From: Rikenellaceae bacterium
GTDB taxonomy: Bacteria > Bacteroidota > Bacteroidia > Bacteroidales > Rikenellaceae
Assembly: GCA_015059685.1 (NCBI GenBank)
Contig: SUZW01000007.1
Span: 1-64,000 of the forward strand
Direction: 5' to 3'
DNA length: 64,000 bases
Under the pieces are notes generated by a model. That model saw nothing but the letters and a program-made list of their open reading frames with translations, did not search any database and was not told where the DNA came from. The position numbers were made by a program, and so were the translations under genes. This document shows, piece after piece, positions 43,354-51,998 of the stretch. The first letter of the stretch is position 1, and every line of letters starts with the position of its first letter.

Positions 43354-43384
43354 GGTTGCAACCGCAAAAATAGTCTTAACTTTG
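43354..43384 (+). promoter_or_regulatory. rhaB promoter with overlapping palindrome
   Basis: The perfect 10-bp palindrome GGTTGCAACC (43354-43363) covers the -33 position; TAACTTTG (43377-43384) is the -7 box. It is a candidate operator for the divergent AraC regulator. Confidence 0.6.
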
Positions 43385-43417
43385 CTAAAAATATGGACTT
43401 AAAACTCTTATAAAGTA

Positions 43418-44893
43418 ATGAAAATCAAGAATTGCCTTACAATCGACCTCGGAGCGACAAGTGGCCGTGCTATTGTTGCCACTTTTGATGGTGCGAAGGT
43501 CTCGATGCGTGAGATTGCACGCTTCGACAATCCGATGATACCACTCGGGGGTCATCTATTTTGGGATCTGCCCGCCCTATATAATAATATAGTGTCGGCA
43601 CTGCGTACCGTTGCAAGTGAGGCTCTCGATATTAGCTCGATGGCTATCGACACCTGGGGTTGCGACTTTGCGATGTTTGGTGCCGACGGACAGCTTCTGT
43701 CGTTGCCATACTGCTATCGTGACAGCCACACCGAGGGTGCTATGGAGCGACTCTTCGAGCGTATGCCGAAGGAGGAGGTCTATGGTCGCACGGGTATTCA
43801 GTTTATGGAGTTTAACTCGTTGTTCCAGCTCGATACGCTGCGTCGCAACAACTGCACGGCCTTGCAGTCGGCCGACAAGATACTCTTCATCCCCGATGCC
43901 CTTGGCTATATGCTTACGGGCGAGGCGGTGATGGAGTACACGGTGGCCTCGACTTCGCAGATTGTGAATGCCGAGAAGGGCGACCTCGATGAGGATTTGC
44001 TACGCACGATAGGTCTGCGCAGAGAGCAGTTTGGCCGCTTGGTACAGCCCGGAACGGTGATTGGCCGTTTGTGTGAGCAGGTGCAGAGGGCTACGGGTGT
44101 TGGAGCGATAGAGGTTGTTGCCGTGGCGGGTCACGATACGGCTTCGGCTGTGGTGGCCGTGCCTACCGATACTACCGACTACGCCTACTTGAGCTGCGGT
44201 ACTTGGTCGTTGCTTGGCGTGGAGTCGCCACGACCTATAATCTCGGAGCAGAGCTACAACCTCAACTTCACGAACGAGGGTGGCACCGACCATTCGATAC
44301 GCTTCCTGAAGAATATATGCGGTATGTGGCTCTTCGAGCAGAGCCGCAAGGCGTGGAGCAATGCTCCGCAGAGCGTTGCCGAGTTGGTTGCGCTGTGCGA
44401 AACCACGCAGTTTGCCTCGTTGATAGACCCCGATGCCCCTTGCTTCGTGCATCCCGAGTCGATGGTCGAGGCTATTGCGGAGTATTGCCGCAAGACGGGG
44501 CAGGAGGAGCCTCGCACGGCTGCGGAGTATTGCCGTTGCATCTTCCGCAGCTTGGCTATGCGCTATCGCCAGGTTGTCGATATGTTGGAGGAGATTACGC
44601 CTGTGCGTGTGTCGCAACTCAATGTTATCGGTGGCGGCTCCCGCAACGAGTATCTGATGCGCTACACCGCTTCGGCACTTGGTCGCAAGGTTGTGGCAGG
44701 CCCTGCCGAGTGTACGGCATTGGGTAATGCGTTGGTGCAGCTGCGTGCTTTGGGCGATGTTGCTACATTGGCCGAGATGCGTGCCATATCGGCCGCTTCG
44801 TGCGACACCAAGAGCTTCGAGCCGACCGATACGGAGGCTTGGCAGCGTGAGTACGAGAAATTCTTGGAGATACAAAAGAGATACAACAACTAA
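43418..44893 (+). CDS. rhaB: Rhamnulokinase
   Basis: A 491-residue FGGY-family kinase that converts L-rhamnulose to L-rhamnulose 1-phosphate. Features: an N-terminal ATPase fold with TIDLGATSGRAIVATFDG, STWGCDFAMFG-like MAIDTWGCDFAMFG, the rhamnulokinase-typical LPYCYRD, AGHDTASAVVAVP, YLSCGTWSLLGVE and the C-terminal VIGGGSRNEYLMRYTA. Full length. First gene of the rhamnose operon; rhaA follows 24 bases later. Confidence 0.95.
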   Translation: MKIKNCLTIDLGATSGRAIVATFDGAKVSMREIARFDNPMIPLGGHLFWDLPALYNNIVSALRTVASEALDISSMAIDTWGCDFAMFGADGQLLSLPYCYRDSHTEGAMERLFERMPKEEVYGRTGIQFMEFNSLFQLDTLRRNNCTALQSADKILFIPDALGYMLTGEAVMEYTVASTSQIVNAEKGDLDEDLLRTIGLRREQFGRLVQPGTVIGRLCEQVQRATGVGAIEVVAVAGHDTASAVVAVPTDTTDYAYLSCGTWSLLGVESPRPIISEQSYNLNFTNEGGTDHSIRFLKNICGMWLFEQSRKAWSNAPQSVAELVALCETTQFASLIDPDAPCFVHPESMVEAIAEYCRKTGQEEPRTAAEYCRCIFRSLAMRYRQVVDMLEEITPVRVSQLNVIGGGSRNEYLMRYTASALGRKVVAGPAECTALGNALVQLRALGDVATLAEMRAISAASCDTKSFEPTDTEAWQREYEKFLEIQKRYNN

Positions 44894-44917
44894 TTTATAA
44901 CTTAACAAACTACAATT

Positions 44918-46171
44918 ATGAAACAGGAACTTATTGAGAAGGCTTACGAGGTGGCTCGTGAGCGTTACGCTGCCTACGGTATCGACACCGAGGCTGTGTT
45001 GGATCTATTGCAGCGTGTGCCGCTGTCGTTGCACTGCTGGCAGGCAGACGATGTTACGGGCTTTGAGTCGGCAGGAGAGCTGACAGGCGGTATTCAGGCT
45101 ACGGGTAACTATCCGGGCAAGGCTCGCAATATCGATGAGTTGCGCCAGGATATTCTCAAGGCAGCATCGCTCATTCCGGGTAAGCATCGCTTGAATATCC
45201 ACGAGATTTATGGTGAGTTTGGCGGCAAGAAGGTTGATCGTGACGAGGTTGGTGTGGAGCACTTCGAGGGTTGGATGCAGTGGAGCAAGGAGCACGGTAT
45301 GCCACTCGACTTCAACACTACATCGTTCTCGCATCCGAAGTCGGGCGACTTGTCGTTGTCAAATCCCGACAAGGAGATCCGTGACTTCTGGATTGAGCAC
45401 TCGAAGCGTTGCCGTGCTATTGCCGAGGAGATGGGTCGTCGTCAGGGTACCCCTTGTATCATGAACTTGTGGGTGCACGATGGTAGCAAGGATATCACCG
45501 TAAACCGCAAGCTCTATCGTGAGTTGTTGAAGGACTCGCTCGACCAGATTTTTGCCGAGAAGTACGACAATATGCGTGACTGCATCGAGTCGAAGGTCTT
45601 TGGTATCGGCTTGGAGAGCTACACCGTAGGCTCTAACGACTTCTATATCGGTTATGGCGTGCAGAACAACAAGATTGTAACCCTCGACACGGGTCACTTC
45701 CACCCAACCGAGAGCGTAGCCGACAAGCTCTCGTCGTTGCTCCTGTATGTTCCGGAAGTTATGCTCCATGTGAGTCGTCCTGTTCGTTGGGACTCCGACC
45801 ATGTGACCATCATGAACGATGAGACACTCGATTTGATGCACGAGATTGTGCGTTGCGACGCTCTCGACAGAGTCCATATCGGCCTCGACTACTTCGATGC
45901 TTCGATTAACCGTATCGGTGCCTATGTTGTCGGCTCGCGTGCTACGCAGAAGTCGTTGTTGCAGGCGTTGTTGGAGCCACTTGCACAGCTTCGCAAGTAT
46001 GAGGCTGCGGGTCAGGGCTTCGAGCGTTTGGCTCTCCTGGAGGAGGCAAAGACGCTGCCTTGGAACGCTGTGTGGGATATGTTCTGTCTGCGCAATGGTG
46101 TGCCTGTAGGCGACGAGTTTATTGCCGAGGTGGAGCAGTATGAGAGAGATGTAACTTCAAAACGCAACTAA
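44918..46171 (+). CDS. rhaA: L-rhamnose isomerase
   Basis: A 417-residue metal-dependent isomerase that converts L-rhamnose to L-rhamnulose, the first step of the pathway. Recognised from SLHCWQADDVTGFE, GIQATGNYPGKARN, HEIYGEFGGKKVDRDEV, LDFNTTSFSHPKS, LDTGHFHPTESVADK and DSDHVTIMNDETLDLMHEIVR. These segments include the His and Asp metal ligands. Complete length. fucO follows after only two bases. Confidence 0.97.
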   Translation: MKQELIEKAYEVARERYAAYGIDTEAVLDLLQRVPLSLHCWQADDVTGFESAGELTGGIQATGNYPGKARNIDELRQDILKAASLIPGKHRLNIHEIYGEFGGKKVDRDEVGVEHFEGWMQWSKEHGMPLDFNTTSFSHPKSGDLSLSNPDKEIRDFWIEHSKRCRAIAEEMGRRQGTPCIMNLWVHDGSKDITVNRKLYRELLKDSLDQIFAEKYDNMRDCIESKVFGIGLESYTVGSNDFYIGYGVQNNKIVTLDTGHFHPTESVADKLSSLLLYVPEVMLHVSRPVRWDSDHVTIMNDETLDLMHEIVRCDALDRVHIGLDYFDASINRIGAYVVGSRATQKSLLQALLEPLAQLRKYEAAGQGFERLALLEEAKTLPWNAVWDMFCLRNGVPVGDEFIAEVEQYERDVTSKRN

Positions 46172-46173
46172 TT

Positions 46174-47331
46174 ATGTATCGTATAGTTCTTAACGAGACA
46201 TCGTATTTCGGTGCAGGCTGCCGCTCGGTGATTGCCGAGGAGGTGGCAAAGCCTGGTTTTAAGAAGGCCTTTTTCGTGACCGACAAAGATCTTATCAAGT
46301 TCGGTGTTGCCGAGAAGATTGAGGAGGTGCTGAAGGGTGCCGCTATCCCTTACGAGATTTATAGCGATGTGAAGGCAAACCCTACAATCGCAAATGTTCA
46401 GAATGGCGTGAAGGCTTACAAGGCTTCGGGTGCCGACTTTATCATCGCCCTCGGTGGCGGCTCGTCGATAGATACGGCCAAGGCTGTGGGTATCATCGTC
46501 AATAACCCCGAGTTTGCGGATGTTCGCTCGTTGGAGGGCGTAGCACCTACGAAGCATCGTGCCGTGCCTACATTCGCTATCCCTACAACCGCAGGAACGG
46601 CTGCCGAGGTGACCATCAACTATGTTATCACCGATGAGGAGGCAAAGAAGAAGATGGTTTGTGTGGACCCTAACGATATCCCTATGTGTTCGATTATCGA
46701 CTGCGAGTTGATGTACTCGATGCCGAAGGGTTTGACCGCAGCTACGGGTATGGATGCGCTGACTCACGCTATCGAGAGCTTTATCACACCGGGTGCGTGG
46801 ACTATGAGCGATATGTTCGAGTCGAAGGCTATCGAATTGGTGGCAAAGCACCTGAAAAATGCTGTCGAGAATGGCAAAGACGAGGTTGCTCGCTCGGGTA
46901 TGGCCGAGGCGCAGTATATCGCAGGTATGGGCTTCTCGAATGTTGGCTTGGGTATCGTTCACTCGATGGCTCACCCTCTCGGAGCATTCTACGACACTCC
47001 GCACGGTGTGGCGAATGCACTGCTCTTGCCCTATGTTATGGAGTACAATGCCGACTCTCCGTCGCGCGCCAAGTATCTCGATATCGCCAAGGCTATGGGC
47101 GTAGATACCGAGGGTATGAGCGTGGATGAGGGTGTCGAGGCTGCTATCAACGCAGTGCGTGCGCTCTCGCTCTCGATTGGTATTCCGCAGCACTTGTGCG
47201 AGATTGGTGTCAAGAAGGAGGATATTCCAGAGTTGGCAGTTGCAGCATTCAACGATGTCTGCACAGGTGGCAACCCTCGCCCGACATCGGTTGAGGATAT
47301 TGCAAAGTTGTACGAAATTGCTTACGAATAA
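46174..47331 (+). CDS. fucO: Lactaldehyde reductase (iron-dependent alcohol dehydrogenase)
   Basis: A 385-residue group III alcohol dehydrogenase. In rhamnose and fucose breakdown it reduces L-lactaldehyde, released by the aldolase, to propane-1,2-diol with NADH. Markers are the nucleotide-binding GGGSSIDTAKA, the TTAGTAAEVT motif, GMDALTHAIES (iron ligands Asp and His), HSMAHPLGAFYDTPHG and CTGGNPRPTS. It starts two bases after rhaA and ends nine bases before rhaT, and the context supports the lactaldehyde role. Confidence 0.93.
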   Translation: MYRIVLNETSYFGAGCRSVIAEEVAKPGFKKAFFVTDKDLIKFGVAEKIEEVLKGAAIPYEIYSDVKANPTIANVQNGVKAYKASGADFIIALGGGSSIDTAKAVGIIVNNPEFADVRSLEGVAPTKHRAVPTFAIPTTAGTAAEVTINYVITDEEAKKKMVCVDPNDIPMCSIIDCELMYSMPKGLTAATGMDALTHAIESFITPGAWTMSDMFESKAIELVAKHLKNAVENGKDEVARSGMAEAQYIAGMGFSNVGLGIVHSMAHPLGAFYDTPHGVANALLLPYVMEYNADSPSRAKYLDIAKAMGVDTEGMSVDEGVEAAINAVRALSLSIGIPQHLCEIGVKKEDIPELAVAAFNDVCTGGNPRPTSVEDIAKLYEIAYE

Positions 47332-47340
47332 TATCTCGCT

Positions 47341-48378
47341 ATGGATATCTTAATTGGTCTTTTGATTATTGCGGTGGGTGCATTCTGTCAATCGAGTTGC
47401 TATGTGCCTATCAACAAGATTAAGGGTTGGAGCTGGGAGTCGTATTGGCTCGTGCAGGGTGTTTTTGCATGGCTCGTATTTCCGCTGCTTGGTGCGTTGT
47501 TGGCTGTACCTGCAGGACACTCGCTCGGTGAGCTCTTCGTAGCGGGCAATGGCTTCAATGTCGCTATGACCGTACTCTTTGGCGTGTTGTGGGGCGTTGG
47601 TGGCTTGACCTTCGGCCTCTCGATGCGTTACCTCGGTGTGGCACTCGGCCAGAGCATCGCTCTCGGTACTTGTGCTGCGGGTGGTACTCTCTTGGGGCCA
47701 CTCTTGCTCAACCTCTTCTTCCCCGAAATGGGAGCGTTGGAGTCGCTCACATTTGCAGTTATCTCGGGCGTTGTGGTTACACTGCTCGGTATAGCCGTTA
47801 TCGGAGTTGCGGGTATGATGAAGGCAAACTCGCTGCCCGAGGAGCAGAAAAAGGCGGCCGTTAAGGAGTTCAACTTTCCGAAGGGTATCGCCATCGCCCT
47901 CTTGGCTGGTGTGATGTCGGGTTGTTTCAATGTAGGTTTGGAGTTTGGCAAGGATATAAACTTCGGCGAATTGACCGACCCGATGTTCAAGACCCTGCCT
48001 GCTACGCTGCTTGTGACCTTGGGAGGCTTCTTAACAAACGCTGTGTACTGCCTCTACCAGAATTTTAAGAATAAGAGCTTTGGCGACTATGCGCAGGGCA
48101 AGTTGTGGGCAAATAATGCTCTCTTCTGTGCCTTGGCAGGAGCGTTGTGGTACAGCCAATTCTTTGGCTTGAGCCTCGGTAAGGGCTTCCTCACCGAGTC
48201 GCCAACGCTTATGACCTTGTCGTTCTGCATCCTGATGGCACTGAATGTCACATTCGCAAATGTTTGGGGCATAGTGCTTAAGGAGTGGAAGGGCTGCTCG
48301 AGAAAGACAATCGCAGTGCTTGTGTTGGGTATCTGCATCTTGGTTGCAAGCTCGTTCTTGCCTGAATTGTTAAAATAA
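47341..48378 (+). CDS. rhaT: L-rhamnose/proton symporter
   Basis: A 345-residue inner-membrane transporter with about ten transmembrane segments. RhaT-family features are an N-terminal GAFCQSSCYVPINKIKGWSWE, LRYLGVALGQ-like MRYLGVALGQSIALG, MSGCFNVGLEFG and WYSQFFGLSLGKG. It brings rhamnose into the cytoplasm for RhaA. It is encoded in the middle of the operon between fucO and rhaD with short spacers. Confidence 0.95.
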   Translation: MDILIGLLIIAVGAFCQSSCYVPINKIKGWSWESYWLVQGVFAWLVFPLLGALLAVPAGHSLGELFVAGNGFNVAMTVLFGVLWGVGGLTFGLSMRYLGVALGQSIALGTCAAGGTLLGPLLLNLFFPEMGALESLTFAVISGVVVTLLGIAVIGVAGMMKANSLPEEQKKAAVKEFNFPKGIAIALLAGVMSGCFNVGLEFGKDINFGELTDPMFKTLPATLLVTLGGFLTNAVYCLYQNFKNKSFGDYAQGKLWANNALFCALAGALWYSQFFGLSLGKGFLTESPTLMTLSFCILMALNVTFANVWGIVLKEWKGCSRKTIAVLVLGICILVASSFLPELLK

Positions 48379-48390
48379 AGAGTGAAGATT

Positions 48391-49203
48391 ATGAAATCAG
48401 TATTGGAAAATCGCCCTGCACTCGCTGCCGAGGTCGAGAAGGTTGCCGAAGTGGCAGGTTACCTCTGGCAGAAGGGTTGGGCAGAGCGTAATGGTGGTAA
48501 TATCACCGTTAATATCACGGAGTTTGTGGATGATGAGATAAAGGCACTGCCTGCAATCAGCGAGGTCTATCCTATTGGTGCGGAGCTGCCGCACTTGAAG
48601 GGTTGCTACTTCTACTGCAAGGGCACAAATATGCGTATGCGTGACTTGGCTCGTCGCCCTATGGAGAACGGCTCGATTATCCGTATCCTCGACGACTGCG
48701 CCTCGTATGTTATCATTGCCGACAACCCCGTAAAACCTACTTCGGAGCTTCCGTCGCACTTGAGCGTACACAACTACCTCCTGGCAAAGGGCTCTCCATA
48801 TCGTGCCTCGGTGCATACCCACCCGATAGAGCTGGTGGCTATGACACACACCAAGAAGTTTATGGAGAAGGATGTGGCAACACGCCTCTTGTGGTCGATG
48901 ATACCCGAGACCAAGGCCTTCTGTCCTCGTGGTTTGGGTATGGTGCCATACCTTATGCCAAGCAGCGTAGAGCTGGGCGAGCAGACTATCGCCACCATAG
49001 ACGACAACTACGATGTTGTGATGTGGGAGAAGCACGGAGTCTTCGCTGTCGATACCGATGTTATGGCGGCCTTCGACCAGATAGATGTGCTCAATAAGGC
49101 GGCTCAAATCTATATCTCGGCAAAGAATATGGGCTTCGAGCCTGACGGTATGAGCGACGAGCAGATGAGGGAGCTGAGTGTTACATTCGGCCTGCCTAAA
49201 TAG
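48391..49203 (+). CDS. rhaD: Rhamnulose-1-phosphate aldolase
   Basis: A 270-residue class II aldolase that splits L-rhamnulose 1-phosphate into dihydroxyacetone phosphate and L-lactaldehyde. Visible are KGWAERNGGNITVN, FYCKGTNMRMRDLA, LPSHLSVHNYLL, the zinc-site motif VHTHPIELVAMTH, WSMIPETKAFCPRGLGMVPYL and MWEKHGVFAV. The ATG at 48391 is preferred; a GTG three codons upstream (48382) is possible. It is the last enzyme of the rhamnose operon; a strong hairpin follows at 49233. Confidence 0.95.
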   Translation: MKSVLENRPALAAEVEKVAEVAGYLWQKGWAERNGGNITVNITEFVDDEIKALPAISEVYPIGAELPHLKGCYFYCKGTNMRMRDLARRPMENGSIIRILDDCASYVIIADNPVKPTSELPSHLSVHNYLLAKGSPYRASVHTHPIELVAMTHTKKFMEKDVATRLLWSMIPETKAFCPRGLGMVPYLMPSSVELGEQTIATIDDNYDVVMWEKHGVFAVDTDVMAAFDQIDVLNKAAQIYISAKNMGFEPDGMSDEQMRELSVTFGLPK

Positions 49204-49232
49204 CGTAGTGCCCGTCGTGGCGTAATATTTGA

Positions 49233-49260
49233 GCAGGGGTTCCAAATATGGGACCCCTGC
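49233..49260 (+). promoter_or_regulatory. 11-bp hairpin covering the EamA start codon
   Basis: Left arm 49233-49243 (GCAGGGGTTCC) pairs with right arm 49250-49260 (GGGACCCCTGC), with one T-G wobble. The loop is AAATAT. The ATG at 49248-49250 straddles the loop and the stem top. No T run follows. Confidence 0.75.
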
Positions 49261-50168
49261 GTTATAATATAGCCCTCGTGGTGGCGAATATCCTCTTTGG
49301 AGCCTCCTTCTCGGTCTATGTGTCACTGCTCGATACGGCTCTCGGCTTCGGGGAGCTGTTTGTGATGCAGATTGTATGTTCGGCTGTGATATTTGTGCCG
49401 ATAGCAGTGTGTAACCCCCGGTTTTGGAGGCTCTCGTTGGAGGATTTCGGTACGATATTTATCGTCGCCCTGCTCGTTGTGTTCGGGTGGTGGTATATGC
49501 TGTTGTGGGGTGCATCCTACACCAACCCTATAGATGCCTCGACGCTCTCGACCGTAGGCCCTGCCTTCACTCTCCTTGCCGCTATGGCGGTGCGGTCACA
49601 AGGCGTGGAGCGCAACGATGTGGCGGGCGTTGTGGTGGCTCTGTCGGGCGCAGCCGTACTGCTCTTTGATAGGGGTAGCCGACTCTTTGGCGAGGGCGGT
49701 GAGGGATATGGCAATGCGTTGGTGGTATGTGCTGTGATGTCGATAGCGATAAATACGGTTATCATAGCCCCCGTGCTGCGGAGGTATGGTACTGTGGTGG
49801 TTATGGGGTGGTACTACATAATAGGCGCAGTGTTGGCCTTGCCGCTTGTTGTTGAGCTCTTGCCTACGATAGATATTGCGCACCTCACGCCCCTCGAGCG
49901 TGGCGAGCTTGTCTATATACTGCTTTTCGGTACGGCACTGCCGATGTATCTGCTATATGTTGGTAGCGAGCATCTTACGGCAGTGCATACGGCACTCTAT
50001 CGCTACCTGCAACCCGTTGTGGCGACCACACTTGCCGTGGTGCGAGGACAAAGCAACATCGACCGAGCCAATGTGGTCGGTGCTGCTTTGATATTTTTGG
50101 GGATATTGTTTGTGGTGCTCTCTACTCTCGCAAAATCTTCACCTCGCCACGCTCGCCAAAGGCGATGA
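49248..50168 (+). CDS. EamA/DMT-family membrane transporter
   Basis: A 306-residue inner-membrane protein with about ten hydrophobic segments in two EamA repeats (ALVVANILFGASFSVYVSLL; GASYTNPIDASTLSTVGPAFTLLAAM; and in the second half GTALPMYLLYVGSEHLTAVHTALYRYLQPVVATTLAVV). These carriers export or import amino acids, nucleosides or other metabolites; the substrate is unknown. It starts 45 bases after rhaD and may be read from the rhamnose operon, but its start codon sits in a strong hairpin. The 3' end overlaps the convergent tsaC-type gene by 47 bases. Confidence 0.85.
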   Translation: MGPLRYNIALVVANILFGASFSVYVSLLDTALGFGELFVMQIVCSAVIFVPIAVCNPRFWRLSLEDFGTIFIVALLVVFGWWYMLLWGASYTNPIDASTLSTVGPAFTLLAAMAVRSQGVERNDVAGVVVALSGAAVLLFDRGSRLFGEGGEGYGNALVVCAVMSIAINTVIIAPVLRRYGTVVVMGWYYIIGAVLALPLVVELLPTIDIAHLTPLERGELVYILLFGTALPMYLLYVGSEHLTAVHTALYRYLQPVVATTLAVVRGQSNIDRANVVGAALIFLGILFVVLSTLAKSSPRHARQRR

Positions 50169-50685
50169 TGGAGCTTGGTTGCCCTGTCGGTCTGCCCTGG
50201 AAACGGGGATTAACCATAAAATCGACCCCCTCGATAATCTCTTTGGCGATGTCACGCACACTGCGAGGTGTCGCCTCGCCCGAGATGTTTGCCGAGGTCG
50301 ATACTATCGGCTTGCCGAACTTGTAGAGCAACTTCTGACAAAACTCGTGGTCGGGAACTCGCACGCCCAAAGTCTTTGTCTCGGGGATGAGGTTTGCCGC
50401 TACGCCCGAAGCACCCGGGAGTATGAGCGTGAGAGGCTTGGTCGCCATCTCCATAACCTCGAAGGCGATGCCCGGAGCCTTATCGACATAGCGTACCACC
50501 ATATCGGCATCACGGCACAAGACAAGCATCGAGTGTTTCTCCTCGCTACGCTTCAAGGCGTAAATCTTTGCCACGGCCTCTGCGTTTGTGGCGTCACAAC
50601 CTATGCCCCATACCGTGTCGGTGGGGTAGAGTATTATGCCCCCTTTGCGGAGGACCTCGATGGCAAGTTGTATCTCTCTATCCAT
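50122..50685 (-). CDS. L-threonylcarbamoyladenylate synthase (Sua5/YciO/YrdC family)
   Basis: A 187-residue protein that makes threonylcarbamoyl-AMP from threonine, bicarbonate and ATP, the first step of t6A modification of tRNAs reading ANN codons. Family motifs are GGIILYPTDTVWGIGCDATN near the N-terminus, LKRSEEKHSMLVLC, KPLTLILPG, GVRVPDHEFC and PIVSTSANISGE. It is the short form without the Sua5 C-terminal domain. It lies three bases after the VOC gene, forming a two-gene operon, and its 3' end overlaps the EamA gene. Confidence 0.93.
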   Translation of the reverse strand: MDREIQLAIEVLRKGGIILYPTDTVWGIGCDATNAEAVAKIYALKRSEEKHSMLVLCRDADMVVRYVDKAPGIAFEVMEMATKPLTLILPGASGVAANLIPETKTLGVRVPDHEFCQKLLYKFGKPIVSTSANISGEATPRSVRDIAKEIIEGVDFMVNPRFQGRPTGQPSSIIAFGERGEVKILRE

Positions 50686-50688
50686 TGC

Positions 50689-51066
50689 CTACTTTTTAGG
50701 GAGTACCTCAATCCAATAGTCGTCGGGGTCGTTGATGAAGTAGAGTCCCATTTTATGGTTCTCGTAGCAGATGCAGCCCATCTCACGGTGGTACTCACGA
50801 ATGGCGTCGTAGTCGCCCTCCAAACGCAGGCAGAGGTGTGTTTCGTTGTCACCGAGTTCGTATGCACCCTCCTTGTCACGAAGCCAGGTAAGCTCCAGGA
50901 AGAAGTGGCCGCTGTCGTCGCCCAGATAGACCAAGATGAACGAGCCGTCGGAAGCCTCCTTGCGCTTTACCTCCTTGAGGCCGAGGGCCTTGTCGTAGAA
51001 TGCGAGGCTGCGCTCCAAGTCGGTGACATTTATGTTCATGTGGTCGAATGTGCTTTTAATCTCCAT
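50689..51066 (-). CDS. Glyoxalase I-like VOC-family protein
   Basis: A 125-residue vicinal-oxygen-chelate protein resembling lactoylglutathione lyase, which detoxifies methylglyoxal. Candidate metal ligands are His in STFDHMNINV, Glu in HFFLELTW, His in ETHLCLR and Glu in DYWIEVLP, the H/E/H/E set of glyoxalase I. The start at 51066 (MEIKSTFDHMN) fits the domain; the open frame continues upstream across the promoter. The true thiol co-substrate is unknown, because Bacteroidetes generally lack glutathione. Confidence 0.83.
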   Translation of the reverse strand: MEIKSTFDHMNINVTDLERSLAFYDKALGLKEVKRKEASDGSFILVYLGDDSGHFFLELTWLRDKEGAYELGDNETHLCLRLEGDYDAIREYHREMGCICYENHKMGLYFINDPDDYWIEVLPKK

Positions 51067-51100
51067 AGTAAAAAAACAGTTGTTAGTATTGTTATCTGCA

Positions 51101-51108
51101 CAAAGGTA
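51101..51108 (-). promoter_or_regulatory. -7 promoter box for the VOC-tsaC-type pair
   Basis: TACCTTTG on the reverse strand, 34 bp before the start at 51066. Confidence 0.65.
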
Positions 51109-51152
51109 AGAAAAAACTTTGTTTTTTGATTGACAATTTCGACAAAAAGTTA

Positions 51153-51160
51153 TAATTTTG
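51153..51160 (+). promoter_or_regulatory. -7 promoter box for yebC
   Basis: TAATTTTG matches TAnnTTTG, 72 bp before the ATG at 51233. TTTG at 51125-51128 lies 24 bp upstream. It is divergent from the VOC promoter. Confidence 0.6.
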
Positions 51161-51232
51161 TGGGTTGTAATGGTAAATAGGGTGATTGTGCCCGATAGCA
51201 TAGAGTCAATAAATCAAAAATATAATAGAACA

Positions 51233-51949
51233 ATGGGAAGAGCTTTTGAGTATCGCAAAGCGCGAAAGATGAAGAGATGGGGCCACATGGCTCGTGTCTT
51301 TACGAAGATTGGTAAGGAGATTGAAATCGCAGTTAAGGCGGGTGGTAGCGATCCGTCGGCAAATACTCGTCTGCGTATCTTGATGCAGAACGCCAAGGCC
51401 GAGAATATGCCGAAGGAGAATGTCGAGCGTGCCATCAAGCGTGCGACCGAGAAGGATGCAGCCGACTACAAGGAGGTGGTATATGAGGGATATGGCCCTC
51501 ACGGTGTAGCCTTCCTCGTGGAGACTGCGACCGACAACACAAACCGCACCGTAGCAAATATCCGTATGTACTTCAATAAGTGCGGTGGCGCACTCGGTAA
51601 CTCGGGCTCGGTGGGCTTTATGTTCGAGCATAAGTGCGTATTCAAGTTCAAGGCCGAGGGCGTAGATCCCGAGGAGCTCGAGCTCGAGATGATTGACCTC
51701 GGTGTAGATGAGTTCTATGTTGAGGAGGATGGTATCAGCGTATATGCAGCGTACGAGTCGTTTGGTGCAATTCAGAAGTGGCTCGATGAGCAGGGTTACG
51801 AGATTGTATCGGGTGAGTCGGTGCGTATCCCTACCGACACGAAGGAACTTGATGCCGAGGGCAGAGAGTCTGTCGAGCGACTTGTCGAGAAGCTCGAGGA
51901 GGATGACGATGTGGTGAATGTTTACCACACAATGGCCGAGGAGGAGTAG
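51233..51949 (+). CDS. YebC/PmpR-family DNA-binding or translation-associated protein
   Basis: A 238-residue protein. The start at 51233 (MGRAFEYRKARKMKRWGHMARVF) is the canonical YebC N-terminus; an open frame upstream is not part of it. Further markers are GGSDPSANTRLRILMQNAKAENMPKE, EGYGPHGVAFLVE, TDNTNRTVANIR and GGALGNSGSVGFMF. YebC proteins have been described as transcription regulators and more recently as factors that help ribosomes at proline-rich stretches; the sequence does not tell which applies here. Single gene with its own promoter. Confidence 0.93.
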   Translation: MGRAFEYRKARKMKRWGHMARVFTKIGKEIEIAVKAGGSDPSANTRLRILMQNAKAENMPKENVERAIKRATEKDAADYKEVVYEGYGPHGVAFLVETATDNTNRTVANIRMYFNKCGGALGNSGSVGFMFEHKCVFKFKAEGVDPEELELEMIDLGVDEFYVEEDGISVYAAYESFGAIQKWLDEQGYEIVSGESVRIPTDTKELDAEGRESVERLVEKLEEDDDVVNVYHTMAEEE

Positions 51950-51998
51950 TGTTTCGGTGACTTTGAAGACTAAAACCAACAAAAAAATATAAACCATT

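Noticed and set aside
44000..44908. Open frame antisense to rhaB
   Set aside because: rhaB is complete with all family motifs; the antisense frame has no homology that I recognise and would lack a promoter.
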